This document shows positions 1 to 12,422 of a stretch of 17,664 nt of DNA, one piece after another. Origin of the DNA: Candidatus Dormiibacter sp. (GTDB lineage: Bacteria; Chloroflexota; Dormibacteria; UBA8260); assembly GCA_025450495.1 (NCBI GenBank), contig JANWHI010000124.1, positions 1-17,664 of the forward strand, written 5' to 3'. Made by a program: the position numbers and the translations under genes. Below the pieces are notes generated by a model that worked only from the letters and a program-made list of their open reading frames with translations, was not told the origin of the DNA and did no database searches. Numbering within the stretch: the first letter of the stretch is position 1; each line of letters begins with the position of its first letter.

Positions 1-130
1 CCTGGCCAGGTGCTCTTCGAGTTGGTTCCGCCGGGACAGGCCCTTCAGCCACGCTGATCACAAGCAACGGCGCAGCCGAGCCGAGCCGCACGCACCGCCA
101 AGGGGCCAGCGCGTGCGGTCGGCCCGCGGG

Positions 131-901
131 TCAGGCCTGCGGCGGCGGCTGGAGCACGGCGAACGCGGCCTGTTCGGAGTCGAGCACGACCGCGAACCTC
201 CCGACCTCCGGGATGTCATCCGGCCCGGCGATCACCGTCCCACCGAGCTCCTTGACCTTCGCCACCGTGGCATCACAGTTGTCCACGGCGATGTAGATCA
301 GCCAGTGTGGCGCGGGGGATCCCATGAGCCCGGCCAGCCCCGCGAAGTCCTCGCCACCGTCGCGAGAGAACGTCGTGTACTCGCCACCGGGCATCGACTG
401 CGTCTTCGGCTCCCAGCCGAAGACCTCCGTGTAGAAACGCTTGGCGGCGTCGGTCTCGTCGCTGTGCAGCTCGATCCAGCACACCGCGCGCGCCTGACCG
501 TATACGCCCCACCCGGTCATCTCGCCCGGCTGCCACAGCCCGATCGCGGCACTCACGGGGTCCTTGATCACCGCCATCGAACCGTGCGTCTTGACGTCCA
601 TCGGCTCCATGAGCACCTCGCCACCGGCCGCCTTGACCGCGTCGACCGTGGCGCGCACGTCAGACACGCCGATGTACGGCAGCCAGGAGTTCGGCGCGGG
701 ATTGTCGCCCAGGTCCATGACCCCGCCGACCGCCTTGCCGTCGAGCTCGTACACGGTGTAGCCGCCGAGGTCAGGGTCGGGGTCCGTGGAGGTCGTCCAG
801 CCGAACAGCTCGCTGTAGAAGCGCTTCGACGCCTCCAGGTTCCTGGTGCCCAGGTCCATCCATACCGGCTTGTTGGTCGTCGCGACCGCTGTCTCGCTCA
901 T
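131..901 (-). CDS. Two-domain VOC (glyoxalase/bleomycin-resistance fold) protein
   Basis: 256 aa made of two tandem vicinal-oxygen-chelate modules, roughly residues 13-125 and 137-253. Each opens with the family pattern of a Trp-containing strand, then an alpha helix with ASKRFY or AAKRFY, then the LFGW / VFGW turn. Both modules continue through a GG.YT strand and a second half with AxVDAVKAAGGEVL or ATVAKVKELGGTVI. This looks like the actinobacterial 27-kDa-antigen/CFP30B-type family, whose substrates are mostly unknown, so no reaction is assigned. The ATG at 901 is preceded on the minus strand by AAGGA about eight bases upstream, which supports this start. It is divergent from the DUF1801 gene across 126 bases. 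The fold is confident; the function is not. Confidence 0.9.
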   Translation of the reverse strand: MSETAVATTNKPVWMDLGTRNLEASKRFYSELFGWTTSTDPDPDLGGYTVYELDGKAVGGVMDLGDNPAPNSWLPYIGVSDVRATVDAVKAAGGEVLMEPMDVKTHGSMAVIKDPVSAAIGLWQPGEMTGWGVYGQARAVCWIELHSDETDAAKRFYTEVFGWEPKTQSMPGGEYTTFSRDGGEDFAGLAGLMGSPAPHWLIYIAVDNCDATVAKVKELGGTVIAGPDDIPEVGRFAVVLDSEQAAFAVLQPPPQA

Positions 902-1027
902 GGGGAATCCTTCATGTGGTCTCTTGGCTCGTGGCGCCCAGTCTGCGCCTTTGACTCAGGCGCTGCCGCAACTCGTCGGCCAGGCGGGAGATGAGCAGAC
1001 CAGCCGTCTCGTCTATGGTGCAGCCCG

Positions 1028-1423
1028 ATGAAGTACCCCACCGACCCGCGCGTTGACGCCTACATCGGCCGGCTGCCGCAGTGGCAGCGGAGGATCTGCC
1101 GCGAGGTCCGCAACCTGGCCCATGCAGCCGACCCCGAAGTCACCGAGACCGTCAAACGGACCATTCAGCCCTACTTCGTCCTCAACGGCAACATCTGCGC
1201 CCTGCTGGCGGCCAAGGACCATGTCAACATCTTTCTCTACGACGGCGGCATCGTCCCCGATCCCGACGGGATCATCACCGCCGGCCACGACAACAAGACC
1301 GCCCGCACGGTCGCCGTCCGCGAGAACGAGGCCCTCAACGCCCGGGCGCTGGCCGCCATGTTCAAGCACATCATCGCCAACAACCGCGCCGGGGGCTGGC
1401 GCAGGTTGAAGAGCGAGACATGA
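1028..1423 (+). CDS. DUF1801 (YdhG-like) domain protein
   Basis: 131 aa. The pattern is that of the DUF1801 / YdhG family: an N-terminal helix around DAYIGRLPQWQRRICREVRNLAHAADPEVTETVK, then short strands (YFVLNGNICALLAAKDHVNIFLYDG), and a C-terminal helical end. The length is typical for the family. The biochemical role is not established, although some relatives are linked to iron or stress handling. No clear ribosome-binding site precedes the ATG. A TATGGT hexamer at 1014-1019, eight bases before it, could be a -10 box for a near-leaderless mRNA, but its -35 is poor. The stop codon overlaps the ATG of the lipoprotein gene as ATGA, so the two are probably translationally coupled. Confidence 0.8.
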   Translation: MKYPTDPRVDAYIGRLPQWQRRICREVRNLAHAADPEVTETVKRTIQPYFVLNGNICALLAAKDHVNIFLYDGGIVPDPDGIITAGHDNKTARTVAVRENEALNARALAAMFKHIIANNRAGGWRRLKSET

Positions 1424-2235
1424 GGAGAGTGATGCGTTTTCACCGAGCAATCGTCGCGGGAGCAGGCGTCGCAACGCTGCTCGCCTGCGCAGGCTGCAGC
1501 AGCGGGACCAGGATCGGCCCGAGCAGCCCCGCCGGGACTCCGAATGCTGAGGCGAGCAAGGCCGCCGCCACCATCTTCGCGGACAGCATCGCGGCGATGG
1601 GCAAGGCCACCAGCGTCCACTTCAAGGGGCCGATCGCCGGGATCTTCTTCGACGCCGACATCGGCAAGGGCAATTTCACAGGCACGACCAACCAGGGAGG
1701 CAAGGTCTTCGACATCGTCTACCTCGCCGATCCCGGGGGCGTGCCCAGCAAAGCCCGCATCTTCGTCAAGGCCTCCGCCAGGGTGTGGGCCACCTCCTCA
1801 TCGCCCGCGATCGGCGCCTGTGTCGGTGACAAGTGGCTGATGCTCGATCCGGCGACCGCCGGCGCCAACGCCCCGTCGCCGAGCGGCGCGGCGCGACTCA
1901 CGGCCGACGCCGGTCAGCTGGGCGACCTCGCCGGCTTCGCCAACGCCCTGGGCACCTCACCCGGCGTGCTCAGCAAGGGGGCAACCGGCACCGCCAATGG
2001 CACCACTGTGATCGCCATCACGAGCAACTCGGGCGCGTCCGCATTCGTCGCCACTGAGGGTCCTCCGTACCTCCTGCGTCTCAGCGGCATCAGCAGCGGC
2101 CAGTCCCAGACTCTCGACTTCACCAACTGGAACGGTGGTGCGCAGTTCACCGCCCCGAGCGGAGCGCGGTCCCTGACGACGGCCCTCGCCGCCTGCCCGG
2201 GCGCCGCCACACCGGGCGCGACCCCCACCCCGTAG
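1420..2235 (+). CDS. Secreted lipoprotein, possible LppX/LprG-like fold
   Basis: 271 aa from the ATG that overlaps the preceding stop. A second in-frame ATG at 1432 has a GGAG four bases upstream and is a real alternative start. The N-terminus is a lipoprotein signal: a basic n-region, a short hydrophobic stretch, then LLAC and CAGC, either of which could supply the lipidated Cys (residue 23 or 26). The mature part begins with a Ser/Gly/Pro-rich linker. A helix and beta-rich pattern follow (KATSVHFKG, GNFTGTTNQGGKVFDIVYLAD, KIFVKASARVW-type strands, then a C-terminal NWN strand). This resembles the LolA/LppX-like half-barrels of mycobacterial LprG/LppX by pattern only, with no diagnostic motif. 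The C-terminus is Pro/Thr-rich. Extracytoplasmic location is well supported; ligand and role are unknown. Confidence 0.75.
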   Translation: MRRVMRFHRAIVAGAGVATLLACAGCSSGTRIGPSSPAGTPNAEASKAAATIFADSIAAMGKATSVHFKGPIAGIFFDADIGKGNFTGTTNQGGKVFDIVYLADPGGVPSKARIFVKASARVWATSSSPAIGACVGDKWLMLDPATAGANAPSPSGAARLTADAGQLGDLAGFANALGTSPGVLSKGATGTANGTTVIAITSNSGASAFVATEGPPYLLRLSGISSGQSQTLDFTNWNGGAQFTAPSGARSLTTALAACPGAATPGATPTP

Positions 2236-2248
2236 GCCGCCGGCGACC

Positions 2249-2680
2249 GTGATCGGCGCGACCATCGACAGCCTTGATGAGGTCGATCGCAAGACCGCCA
2301 AGCTCATCCGTCGCGCCCTCGCGGCCGATGAGGTGGTCAGCCTCTGGGCGAAAGGCCTCGAGGACCAGGTGGTGGCGCTCACCGACCGGCACGTGTTCAT
2401 CGTCAAGCGTGGCGCCCGTGCCGGCGCCGGCGCCCCGCTGCGCGCCATGGTCAGCACCCTGGACTACGACACCATCCTCGGCGCGGAGGTGATTCTCGGC
2501 GTGGGCACAGGCATGTTCGAGATCAGCGCCGCTGGGATGCCCGGGGTCGATGCGTGGTCGTGGGGCGGCAGGTTGCGGCGGTCGCGGGCGCCCGACCTGC
2601 CCAACGCATTCGCCATCGCTCAGAGCCAGGCCGACGAGTTCCAGCAGGTGGTGGAGGCAATCCAGGCGCGCATCCGCTGA
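2249..2680 (+). CDS. Small bacterial PH-like (bPH) domain protein
   Basis: 143 aa from a GTG start 13 bases after the lipoprotein stop, with no convincing Shine-Dalgarno sequence. After a helical N-terminus (residues 1-30) the chain shows the strand pattern of bacterial PH-like domains: EVVSLWAKG, then VVALTDRHVFIVKRG (the usual 'LTDRRLLFV' signature), then STLDYDTILGAEV, GMFEISAAG, and a closing helix EFQQVVEAIQARI. The region between is Gly/Ala-rich. Such domains often bind lipids or act as short-term activity or stress proteins, but no function can be given. It may share a transcript with the DUF1801 and lipoprotein genes. It converges on cimA with a 21-base gap. Confidence 0.65.
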   Translation: MIGATIDSLDEVDRKTAKLIRRALAADEVVSLWAKGLEDQVVALTDRHVFIVKRGARAGAGAPLRAMVSTLDYDTILGAEVILGVGTGMFEISAAGMPGVDAWSWGGRLRRSRAPDLPNAFAIAQSQADEFQQVVEAIQARIR

Positions 2681-2687
2681 GGGGTCG

Positions 2688-2701
2688 TGCGCGGCTGCGC
2701 A
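2688..2701. terminator. Short symmetric hairpin between convergent genes
   Basis: A perfect 5-bp inverted repeat, TGCGC-GGCT-GCGCA, fills the 21-base gap between the PH-like gene (plus) and cimA (minus). It can form on either transcript, so it could serve as a bidirectional terminator. No T-tract follows on either strand and the stem is short, so this is only a candidate. Confidence 0.25.
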
Positions 2702-4288
2702 TCAGGCGCTGGCGGCCGTCTCCTCACGCGACCGCTCCGCGAGCAGGATGCCGTACTCGAACGCGTCGGCCAGGGCCGCCCACGACGCCTCGATGATGTT
2801 GGTGCTGCACCCCACCGTCGACCAGCGGCGGTGATGATCACCGGACTCGATGAGCACGCGCACGACGGCGGCGGTGCCGTCCTGTCCGTCGAGCACGCGG
2901 ACCTTGTAGTCGAACAGCTGGGTCGTCGCCGTCTCCGGGAAGGATGGTGAGAGGGCCTTGCGCATCGCCGCGTCGATGGCGTTGACCGGTCCGTTGCCTT
3001 CGGCAGCGGTGTGCACGACCGCACCGGCGACGCGCAGCTTGACGGTCGCCTCGCAGACCGGGGCACGACCCTCGCGCTGTTCGACGAGCGCGATGTAGTC
3101 GACCAGCTCGAACGGTGGCTTCTCGCCGCGGGCGCGCTGGACGAGCAGCTCGAAGGAACCGTCGGCGCCCTCGAACGCGTACCCCTGGTGCTCCAGCTCC
3201 TTGATCCGCGCGGTCACGCGCCGCACCAGCGCGCGGTCCTCCCCGAGGTCGATGCCGAGCTCGTCGGCGCGGTCGAGGATGTTGGCGCCGCCAGACTGCG
3301 AGCTGACCACGCTGCGGGTGTGGTTGCCGACCGCGCTGGGATCGATGTGCTGGTACGCGTACGACGCCTTGCGCATGGCGTCGACGTGCTGGCCGCCCTT
3401 GTGCGTGAACGCCGCGGCGCCGATGTAGGGCGCGTTGATCGGCGGGTTGAGGTTGGCGATCTCGGCGACGTCGCGGGCCACAGAGAACAGGTGGCGGAGC
3501 TGTTCGCCGTCCACCACCGCATATCCCATCTTCAGCTGCAGCGCGGGGATCACCGTGCAGAGGTTGGCGTTGCCGGTGCGCTCGCCGTACCCGTTGATGC
3601 AGCCCTGTACCTGCACGGCGCCGGCCCGCACCGCGGCCAGCGTGTTGGCCACTGCGCACCCGGTATCGTCGTGGCAGTGAATGCCAAGCACCTCGCCGAA
3701 CTCTGCGCTGGCCCGGCCCGTGACCGAGGCAACGCCGTCAGGCAGGGTGCCGCCGTTGGTGTCGCAGAGCGCGACGCGGTCCGCACCACCCGCGAGCGCT
3801 GCCTCCAGGCAGCGGATCGCGTAGTCAGGATCGGAACGGTGACCGTCGAAGAAATGCTCCGCGTCGAAATACACCTCGCGGCCGGCGGCCACCAACCAGG
3901 CCACGGACTCCTCGATCATCCGGAGGTTCTCATCCAGCGAGGTGCGCAGCACGTCATGCACCTGCTGATCCCAGCTCTTGCCGACCAGTGTGACGATGGG
4001 CGCCGCCGAATCGAGCAGGGCGCGCAGCTGGAGGTCGTCCTGGGGCCGCACGCCGGGCCGGCGCGTGGCCCCGAACGCGGCCAGTCGGGCGTGCTCGAAC
4101 CGGATGCCTCGCGCATTGGCGAAGAACTCGGTGTCGGTCTGGTTGGCGCCCGGCCAGCCGCCCTCGATGACGCTGACCCCGATGCGGTCGAGGTGCTCGG
4201 CGATGCGCAGCTTGTCGGACACCGAGAAGTTGATCCCCACCCCCTGGGCCCCGTCACGCAGGGTGGTGTCGTAGATCTCCAGCGTCAC
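2702..4288 (-). CDS. cimA: (R)-citramalate synthase CimA
   Basis: 528 aa. It condenses pyruvate and acetyl-CoA to citramalate, the entry to the threonine-independent route to isoleucine. The HMGL-like barrel shows YDTTLRDGAQ (metal ligand Asp7), the CimA/LeuA-like VIEGGWPGANQTD instead of LeuA's EAGFP, and HCHDDTG (His204, His206) with NGYGERTGNAN (Asn240) completing the metal site. The C-terminal regulatory domain carries GNGPVNAIDAAMRKAL. Length and motifs fit the long CimA type rather than homocitrate synthase. The start is GTG, overlapping the leuB stop as GTGA, so translation is coupled. It is the last gene of the BCAA operon and lies beside leuBCD, whose enzymes can process citramalate to 2-oxobutyrate. 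Confidence 0.93.
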   Translation of the reverse strand: MTLEIYDTTLRDGAQGVGINFSVSDKLRIAEHLDRIGVSVIEGGWPGANQTDTEFFANARGIRFEHARLAAFGATRRPGVRPQDDLQLRALLDSAAPIVTLVGKSWDQQVHDVLRTSLDENLRMIEESVAWLVAAGREVYFDAEHFFDGHRSDPDYAIRCLEAALAGGADRVALCDTNGGTLPDGVASVTGRASAEFGEVLGIHCHDDTGCAVANTLAAVRAGAVQVQGCINGYGERTGNANLCTVIPALQLKMGYAVVDGEQLRHLFSVARDVAEIANLNPPINAPYIGAAAFTHKGGQHVDAMRKASYAYQHIDPSAVGNHTRSVVSSQSGGANILDRADELGIDLGEDRALVRRVTARIKELEHQGYAFEGADGSFELLVQRARGEKPPFELVDYIALVEQREGRAPVCEATVKLRVAGAVVHTAAEGNGPVNAIDAAMRKALSPSFPETATTQLFDYKVRVLDGQDGTAAVVRVLIESGDHHRRWSTVGCSTNIIEASWAALADAFEYGILLAERSREETAASA

Positions 4289-5367
4289 TGGACAACACCT
4301 GCGGCGGTGGGGAGGTACGCCGGCAGGGCGGCAACGACCGCGGCGCCCGCGGCCGACGTCGACATGCTGCCGCCCAGGTCAGCGGTGAGCACGTTGTCGT
4401 CGATGCAGGAGTCGACCGCGGCCTCGATGGCCGCGGCCAGGTCGCCGCGCTCCAGCGAATGGCGCAGCAACAGCGCAACGCTGAGGATGGCTCCGTACGG
4501 GTTGGCCACGTCCATGCCGGCGATCTCGGGCGCGCTGCCGTGCACAGGCTCGAACAGCCCGGGACCCGAGTCCCCGAGGCTCGCGGACGGGAGCAGGCCG
4601 AGCGACCCAGCCAGCACCGCCGCCTCGTCGCTGAGGATGTCACCGAAAAGGTTCTCGGCGACGACCACGTCGATCTCCCGCGGCCGCTGCACCAGCCGCA
4701 TCGCGAACGAGTCGACCAGCGCGTGCTCGAGCGTCACCGTCGGGTACTCCTGCGTCAGCGCGCTCACCGCGTCTCGCCAGAGCTCGCCGGTGGCCAGGAC
4801 GTTGGCCTTGTCGACGGACGTGAGCTTGCCGCGACGCTGCGCCGCCAGGGCGAAGGCGACACGCGCGACACGCTCGACCTCGTCGCGTGTGTAGACGATG
4901 CTGTCGACCGCGGAGTCGGCCTCGCGGCGCTTCGGCTTGCCGAAGTACGCGCCACCGGTGAGCTCGCGGACCACGACTAAGTCGACGCCGCGAACCACGT
5001 CGGCGCGCAGCGGGGTGCGGTCGGCCAGTCGTGGGTGGACACGCACCGGGCGCAGGTTGGCGAAGACGCGCAGGCCGGCCCGGAGCGCCAACAGTCCGGA
5101 CTCGCAGCGCTGCGCGCCGCTGAGATGGTCCCACCGCGGGCCGCCGACGGCGCCGAGCAGGACCGCGTCGGCCGCCTGGCAGGCCCGCAGCGTCTCCGCC
5201 GGCAGGGGGGTGCCGGTCTCGTCGATGGCGCGCCCACCGATGAGATGCTCGGCAACCGTCAGCTCGAGGTCCGCCGCCTCGGCCACGGCGCGGAGCACGG
5301 CGATCGCCTGCGCGGTGACCTCGGCGCCGACGCCGTCGCCGGGCAGGGCGACCACGTGCACGCTCAT
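4285..5367 (-). CDS. leuB: 3-isopropylmalate dehydrogenase
   Basis: 360 aa, the usual length. It oxidises and decarboxylates 3-isopropylmalate with NAD+ in leucine synthesis and probably also acts on 3-methylmalate from the citramalate route. Seen: the N-terminal LPGDGVGAEV, the R-rich substrate segment (Arg100-LRPVR), ELTGGAYFGKPKR with catalytic Tyr141, SVDKANVL with Lys187, and Asp219, Asp243 and Asp247 around VDSFAMRL / ENLFGDILSDEAA. The cofactor loop is LFEPVHGSAPEIAG (272-284). The reading frame stays open far upstream, but the ATG at 5367 is the family start and overlaps the leuD stop as ATGA. The stop overlaps cimA's GTG. Confidence 0.95.
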   Translation of the reverse strand: MSVHVVALPGDGVGAEVTAQAIAVLRAVAEAADLELTVAEHLIGGRAIDETGTPLPAETLRACQAADAVLLGAVGGPRWDHLSGAQRCESGLLALRAGLRVFANLRPVRVHPRLADRTPLRADVVRGVDLVVVRELTGGAYFGKPKRREADSAVDSIVYTRDEVERVARVAFALAAQRRGKLTSVDKANVLATGELWRDAVSALTQEYPTVTLEHALVDSFAMRLVQRPREIDVVVAENLFGDILSDEAAVLAGSLGLLPSASLGDSGPGLFEPVHGSAPEIAGMDVANPYGAILSVALLLRHSLERGDLAAAIEAAVDSCIDDNVLTADLGGSMSTSAAGAAVVAALPAYLPTAAGVVQ

Positions 5368-5987
5368 GCGCGTTGCTCCACGCGGGAGACGTCGGGCATC
5401 CACGACGGCCGCGTCGCCTCGTACACCGAGATCTCGTCGAGGCTGTGCAGCGTCAGGGTGATGTCGTCGAGACCATCGAGCAGCAGGCGCCGCTGCGTCG
5501 CCTCGAGGCGAAACCCAAAGCGCAGGTCGCCGGCGCTGACCGTGCCGTCCTCGAGGTCGACGACGCACTCGACACCCGGGTCCTCTGCGGCGAGGTCGAG
5601 CAGCGCGCGCACCTCGTGCTCGGCCAGCGTGACGGGTAGCAGCCCGCAGCTGAGCGCGTTGCCATGAAAGATGTCGGCGAACGACGGCGCGATCACGGCG
5701 CGGAAGCCGTGGTCCTGCAGTGCCCACACCGCGTGCTCGCGCGACGATCCGCAGCCGAAGTTCCGGCCCGCGAGCAGGACCGTCCCGGTGCGGTACACGG
5801 GATCGTTGAGCACGAAGGCCGGACGCTCGGCGCCGCTGCCATCGTAGCGCCACTCGTGGAACAGGAACGCGCCGTAGCCGGTGCGCTCGATGCGCTTGAG
5901 GAACTGCTTGGGGATGATCTGGTCGGTGTCGACGTCGGAGCGGTCCAGCGGCACCAGCGTGCCGTGCTCGCAGCGGAACGGCTTCAT
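5364..5987 (-). CDS. leuD: 3-isopropylmalate dehydratase small subunit
   Basis: 207 aa. This is the swivelling small subunit of isopropylmalate isomerase and forms the active enzyme with LeuC. The family signature is [16 protein letters not shown] (residues 18-33), followed by [20 protein letters not shown] (71-90) and [21 protein letters not shown]. Bacterial LeuD is normally about 200 aa, so it is complete. The frame is open further upstream, but those residues read as a shadow of leuC; the ATG at 5987 gives the expected N-terminus and overlaps the leuC stop as ATGA. With LeuC it probably also isomerises citramalate for the isoleucine branch encoded by cimA. Confidence 0.95.
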   Translation of the reverse strand: MKPFRCEHGTLVPLDRSDVDTDQIIPKQFLKRIERTGYGAFLFHEWRYDGSGAERPAFVLNDPVYRTGTVLLAGRNFGCGSSREHAVWALQDHGFRAVIAPSFADIFHGNALSCGLLPVTLAEHEVRALLDLAAEDPGVECVVDLEDGTVSAGDLRFGFRLEATQRRLLLDGLDDITLTLHSLDEISVYEATRPSWMPDVSRVEQRA

Positions 5988-7407
5988 GACGCCACCTCGG
6001 CAACATGCCCGACGAAGCGGCGCACGTCGGTGATGCGCCCCTCGATGGCGGCGGCCGCGGCCATCGGCGGCGACACCAGGTGGGTGCGCCCGCCGCGCCC
6101 CTGGCGGCCCTCGAAGTTGCGGTTGCTGGTGCTGGCGCACCTCTCCCCCGGCTTGAGGATGTCGGGGTTCATGCCCAGGCACATCGAACAGCCGGCATCG
6201 CGCCACTCAGCGCCGGCGCAGCGGAAGATGCGGTCGAGCCCTTCGCGCTCGGCCTGTCGCTTGACCTGCTGCGAGCCGGGAACGACGAGCACGCGCACCC
6301 CGGCCGCGACACGACGGCCCTCCATCACGCCGGCAGCACTGCGCAGGTCCTCGATCCGCGCGTTGGTGCACGAGCCGATGAACACGGTGTCGATGGCCAC
6401 CTCCTCCATCGGCGTGCCTGCTCGCAGTCCCATGTACTCCAGCGCGCGCGCTGCGGATTCGCGCTCGGCCGGGTCGGCGAAGCTATCGGGGTGCGGGATG
6501 CTGTCGGTTACCGCCACCGACTGCGCCGGGGTCGTGCCCCAGGTCACCGACGGGGCCAGGTCAGCGGCCGCGATGCTGACCTCACGCGCGTAGGCTGCGC
6601 CGTGGTCGGTGGCCAGCGTGCTCCACGCCGCCCCCGCGTCGTCCCACGCCTGGCCCTGCGGCGCGAACGGCCGCCCGCTGAGGTACGCGATGGTGGTGTC
6701 GTCAGGCGCGATCATCCCGGCGCGGCCGCCGGCCTCGATGGTGAGGTTGCACAGCGTCATCCGCTGCTCCATCGACATGCGCCGCACCACCGAGCCGGTG
6801 TACTCGACGACATGCCCGCGGGCGCCCGCCGTGCCGATGCGGCGGACCACGCCGAGCGCGACATCCTTGGCGGTCACCCAGAGTGGCAGCTCGCCGTCGA
6901 TGCGCACCTCCATTGACATCGGCCGCGCGGCGCGCAGCGCCTGCGTGGCCAGCACGTGCTCGACGTCGGTGGTGCCGATGCCGAAGGCCAGCGCTCCGAA
7001 AGCCCCGTGCGTCGCCGTGTGGCTGTCACCGCACACGATGGTGGTGCCAGGCAGGGTGAGCCCGAGCTCAGGCCCGATGACGTGCACGATGCCCTGCCAG
7101 CGGTGGCCGACCCCGTAGCACGCGATGCCGAACTCCGCGCAGTTGCGCCGCAGCGCCTCCACCTGCGCGGCGCTGATCTGGTCTTTGATGGGCGCCAGCT
7201 GGTCGATGGTGGGCACGTTGTGGTCCATCGTCGCCACCGTCAGGTCGGGACGGCGCACCGTTCGGCCGCCCATCCGCAGCCCCTCGAACGCCTGCGGCGA
7301 GGTGACCTCGTGGACCAGGTGCAGGTCGATGTACAGCAGCGACGGTCCGTCGGCGGCCGCAACGACGGTGTGCGCGTCCCAGACCTTGTCGAACAGCGTC
7401 CGTGCCG

Positions 7408-7411
<4 letters not shown>
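5984..7411 (-). CDS. leuC: 3-isopropylmalate dehydratase large subunit
   Basis: 475 aa, typical for the bacterial LeuC/aconitase-like subunit. It binds the [4Fe-4S] cluster and isomerises 2- to 3-isopropylmalate together with LeuD. Motifs: [10 protein letters not shown] at the N-terminus, [49 protein letters not shown], the first cluster Cys in [13 protein letters not shown], and two more in [10 protein letters not shown] (residues 408 and 411), ending with [12 protein letters not shown]. The ATG overlaps the leuA stop as ATGA, and its own stop overlaps leuD. The tight coupling suits equal production of the two subunits. Confidence 0.96.
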
Positions 7412-9035
<1,624 letters not shown>

Positions 9036-9039
<4 letters not shown>

Positions 9040-10088
9040 ACCGCCGTCTCCGCGGTCCCGTTGGACCCAGCCTGCTCCATGCCCGGCGCCGTCTTGGCGT
9101 CGAGCCAGGTCATCTGCGCACGCAGCGCCGCGCCCACCGCCTCCACGGGGTGGCGATGGTCCTCGTCGCGGTACTCGAGGAAGTCGGGGCGTCCGTTCTC
9201 GTTCTCGGCGATCCATCGCTTGGCGAAGGTGCCGTCCTGGATGTCGGTGAGGATGCCGCGCATCGTGGCCCTGGTGCGTGCGTCGACGACCTTGGGACCG
9301 CTGACGTAGTCGCCGAACTCGGCGGTGTCGCTCACCGAGTAGCGCATGTACGAGAGGCCGCCCTGGTACATCAGGTCGACGATCAGCTTGAGCTCGTGCA
9401 TCACCTCGAAATAGGCGAGCTCGGGCTGGTACCCGGCATCCACGAGCGTCTCGTATCCCGCCTTGACCAGGCTGGAGATGCCCCCGCACAGCACCGCCTG
9501 CTCACCGAACAGGTCGGTCTCGGTCTCCTCGGCGAAGGTGGTGCGCAGGCATCCGGCACGCGTGCCGCCGATGCCGCTTGCGTAGGCGAGCGTGCGCTGC
9601 CACGCATGCCCGGTGGCGTCCTGCTCGACGGCGATCAGGCACGGCACCCCCTGGCCGTCGCTGAAGGTGCGCCGCACCAGGTGGCCCGGCCCCTTCGGCG
9701 CCACCATGGCGACGTCGACCCCCTCTGGTGGTGCGATCTGCCCGAACCTGATGGTGAAGCCGTGGGCGAAGAGCAGCAGGTCGCCCGCTTCGAGGTTGTC
9801 ACGGATCTCGGCCTCGTAGAGCGCCTTCTGCGCGGTGTCCGGCACCAGCACCATGACCACGTTGGCCTCGGCCACCGCCTCCGACGGGGTGACCACGCGC
9901 AGGCCATCCGCCGCCGCGGTAGCGCGGCTGCGCGAGGCCGGCGGCAGACCGACGCGAACGTCGTACCCGGCATCGCGGAGATTCTGCGCGTGCGCGTGGC
10001 CCTGCGACCCGTAGCCGAGCACAGCGATGCGCACGCCATCGAGCGCCCCGTGATCGACATCTGCTTCGTAGTACATGCGTGCGGTCAT
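9036..10088 (-). CDS. ilvC: Ketol-acid reductoisomerase, class I
   Basis: 350 aa, class I size. It isomerises and reduces acetolactate or acetohydroxybutyrate. The Rossmann motif is [17 protein letters not shown] (25-41). MVAPKGPGH and the C-terminal knotted domain follow, with [31 protein letters not shown] and SDTAEFGDY. The cofactor loop reads VGLPPASRS; the Arg usually found at position 49 is Pro. The ATG at 10088 has AGGA about ten bases upstream; a farther ATG at 10115 would overlap ilvN but lacks a better signal. It lies 19 bases after ilvN, the only coding junction in the operon without a 4-base overlap. The C-terminal tail after residue 330 is low-complexity. Confidence 0.95.
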
Positions 10089-10107
10089 CTCTGTGTCCTC
10101 ATGAGCG

Positions 10108-10691
10108 CTAGACATTGCCCGTCGTGTCGACAGGTTCGGCATCGTCGCCGGCGATGGCGTGCAGATCGTTGTCGGTTCGGGGTACCTCGAAGTCGACGAG
10201 ACGAAGCCGGGCGTCGTCGCCGCGCACCAGCGCGACGGCGCCGCTCCGGGCCACCTCCTTGATGCCGAACGGGCGCATCAGGTCGATGAAGTTGTCGACC
10301 TTCTCGGTGGATCCGGTGACCTCGACGATCACCGACTCCTGCGCGATGTCGACGACACGGCCGCGGAAGATGTCGACGATGTCGAGCACATCGCGGCGCC
10401 TGGTGGTGGGCGCGTGCATGCGGATGAGCAGCAGCTCGTGGGCCACGACCCGCTGCCCGGTGACGTCGTCGATGCTGATCACGTCGATGAGCTTGGCCAG
10501 CTGCTTGGTGGCCTGTTCGGCCTGCTGGCGGCCCACATGGACGGTGATGGTCATGCGCGACACCGTCGGGTCATCGGTGGGCCCGACCGACAGCGAATCG
10601 ATGTTGAAGCCGCGCCGTCTCACCATCGAGGCGACGCGGTTGAGCACGCCCGGCTTGTTCTCGACGAGCACGGAGAGGAGACGGCTCTGGC

Positions 10692-10695
<4 letters not shown>
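10108..10695 (-). CDS. ilvN: Acetolactate synthase small (regulatory) subunit
   Basis: 195 aa. The N-terminal ACT domain starts [33 protein letters not shown]. Asn13, Gly16 and Asn31 match the valine-contact positions known from E. coli IlvH (Asn11, Gly14, Asn29), so valine feedback is probably intact. [14 protein letters not shown] and a second ACT-like domain with HELLLIRM and GRVVDI follow, then a C-terminal tail of about 25 residues (VPRTDND to TTGNV) that is longer than in many homologues. The subunit raises activity of IlvB and makes it valine-sensitive. The ATG overlaps the ilvB stop as ATGA, which suits stoichiometric assembly. Confidence 0.95.

Positions 10696-12418
<1,723 letters not shown>

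Positions 12419-12422
<4 letters not shown>

Noticed and set aside
1..130. Possible gene tails at the left edge (plus-strand frame open to TGA at 55-57; a minus-strand frame reading LKGLSRRNQLEEHLAR)
   Set aside because: Too short to judge, no start or motif in view, and the two readings contradict each other.
3011..4894. Long plus-strand open frame of 627 codons opposite cimA and leuB
   Set aside because: It is Arg/Ala/Gly-rich without any motif and lies exactly opposite two well-conserved genes; long antisense frames are expected in GC-rich DNA.
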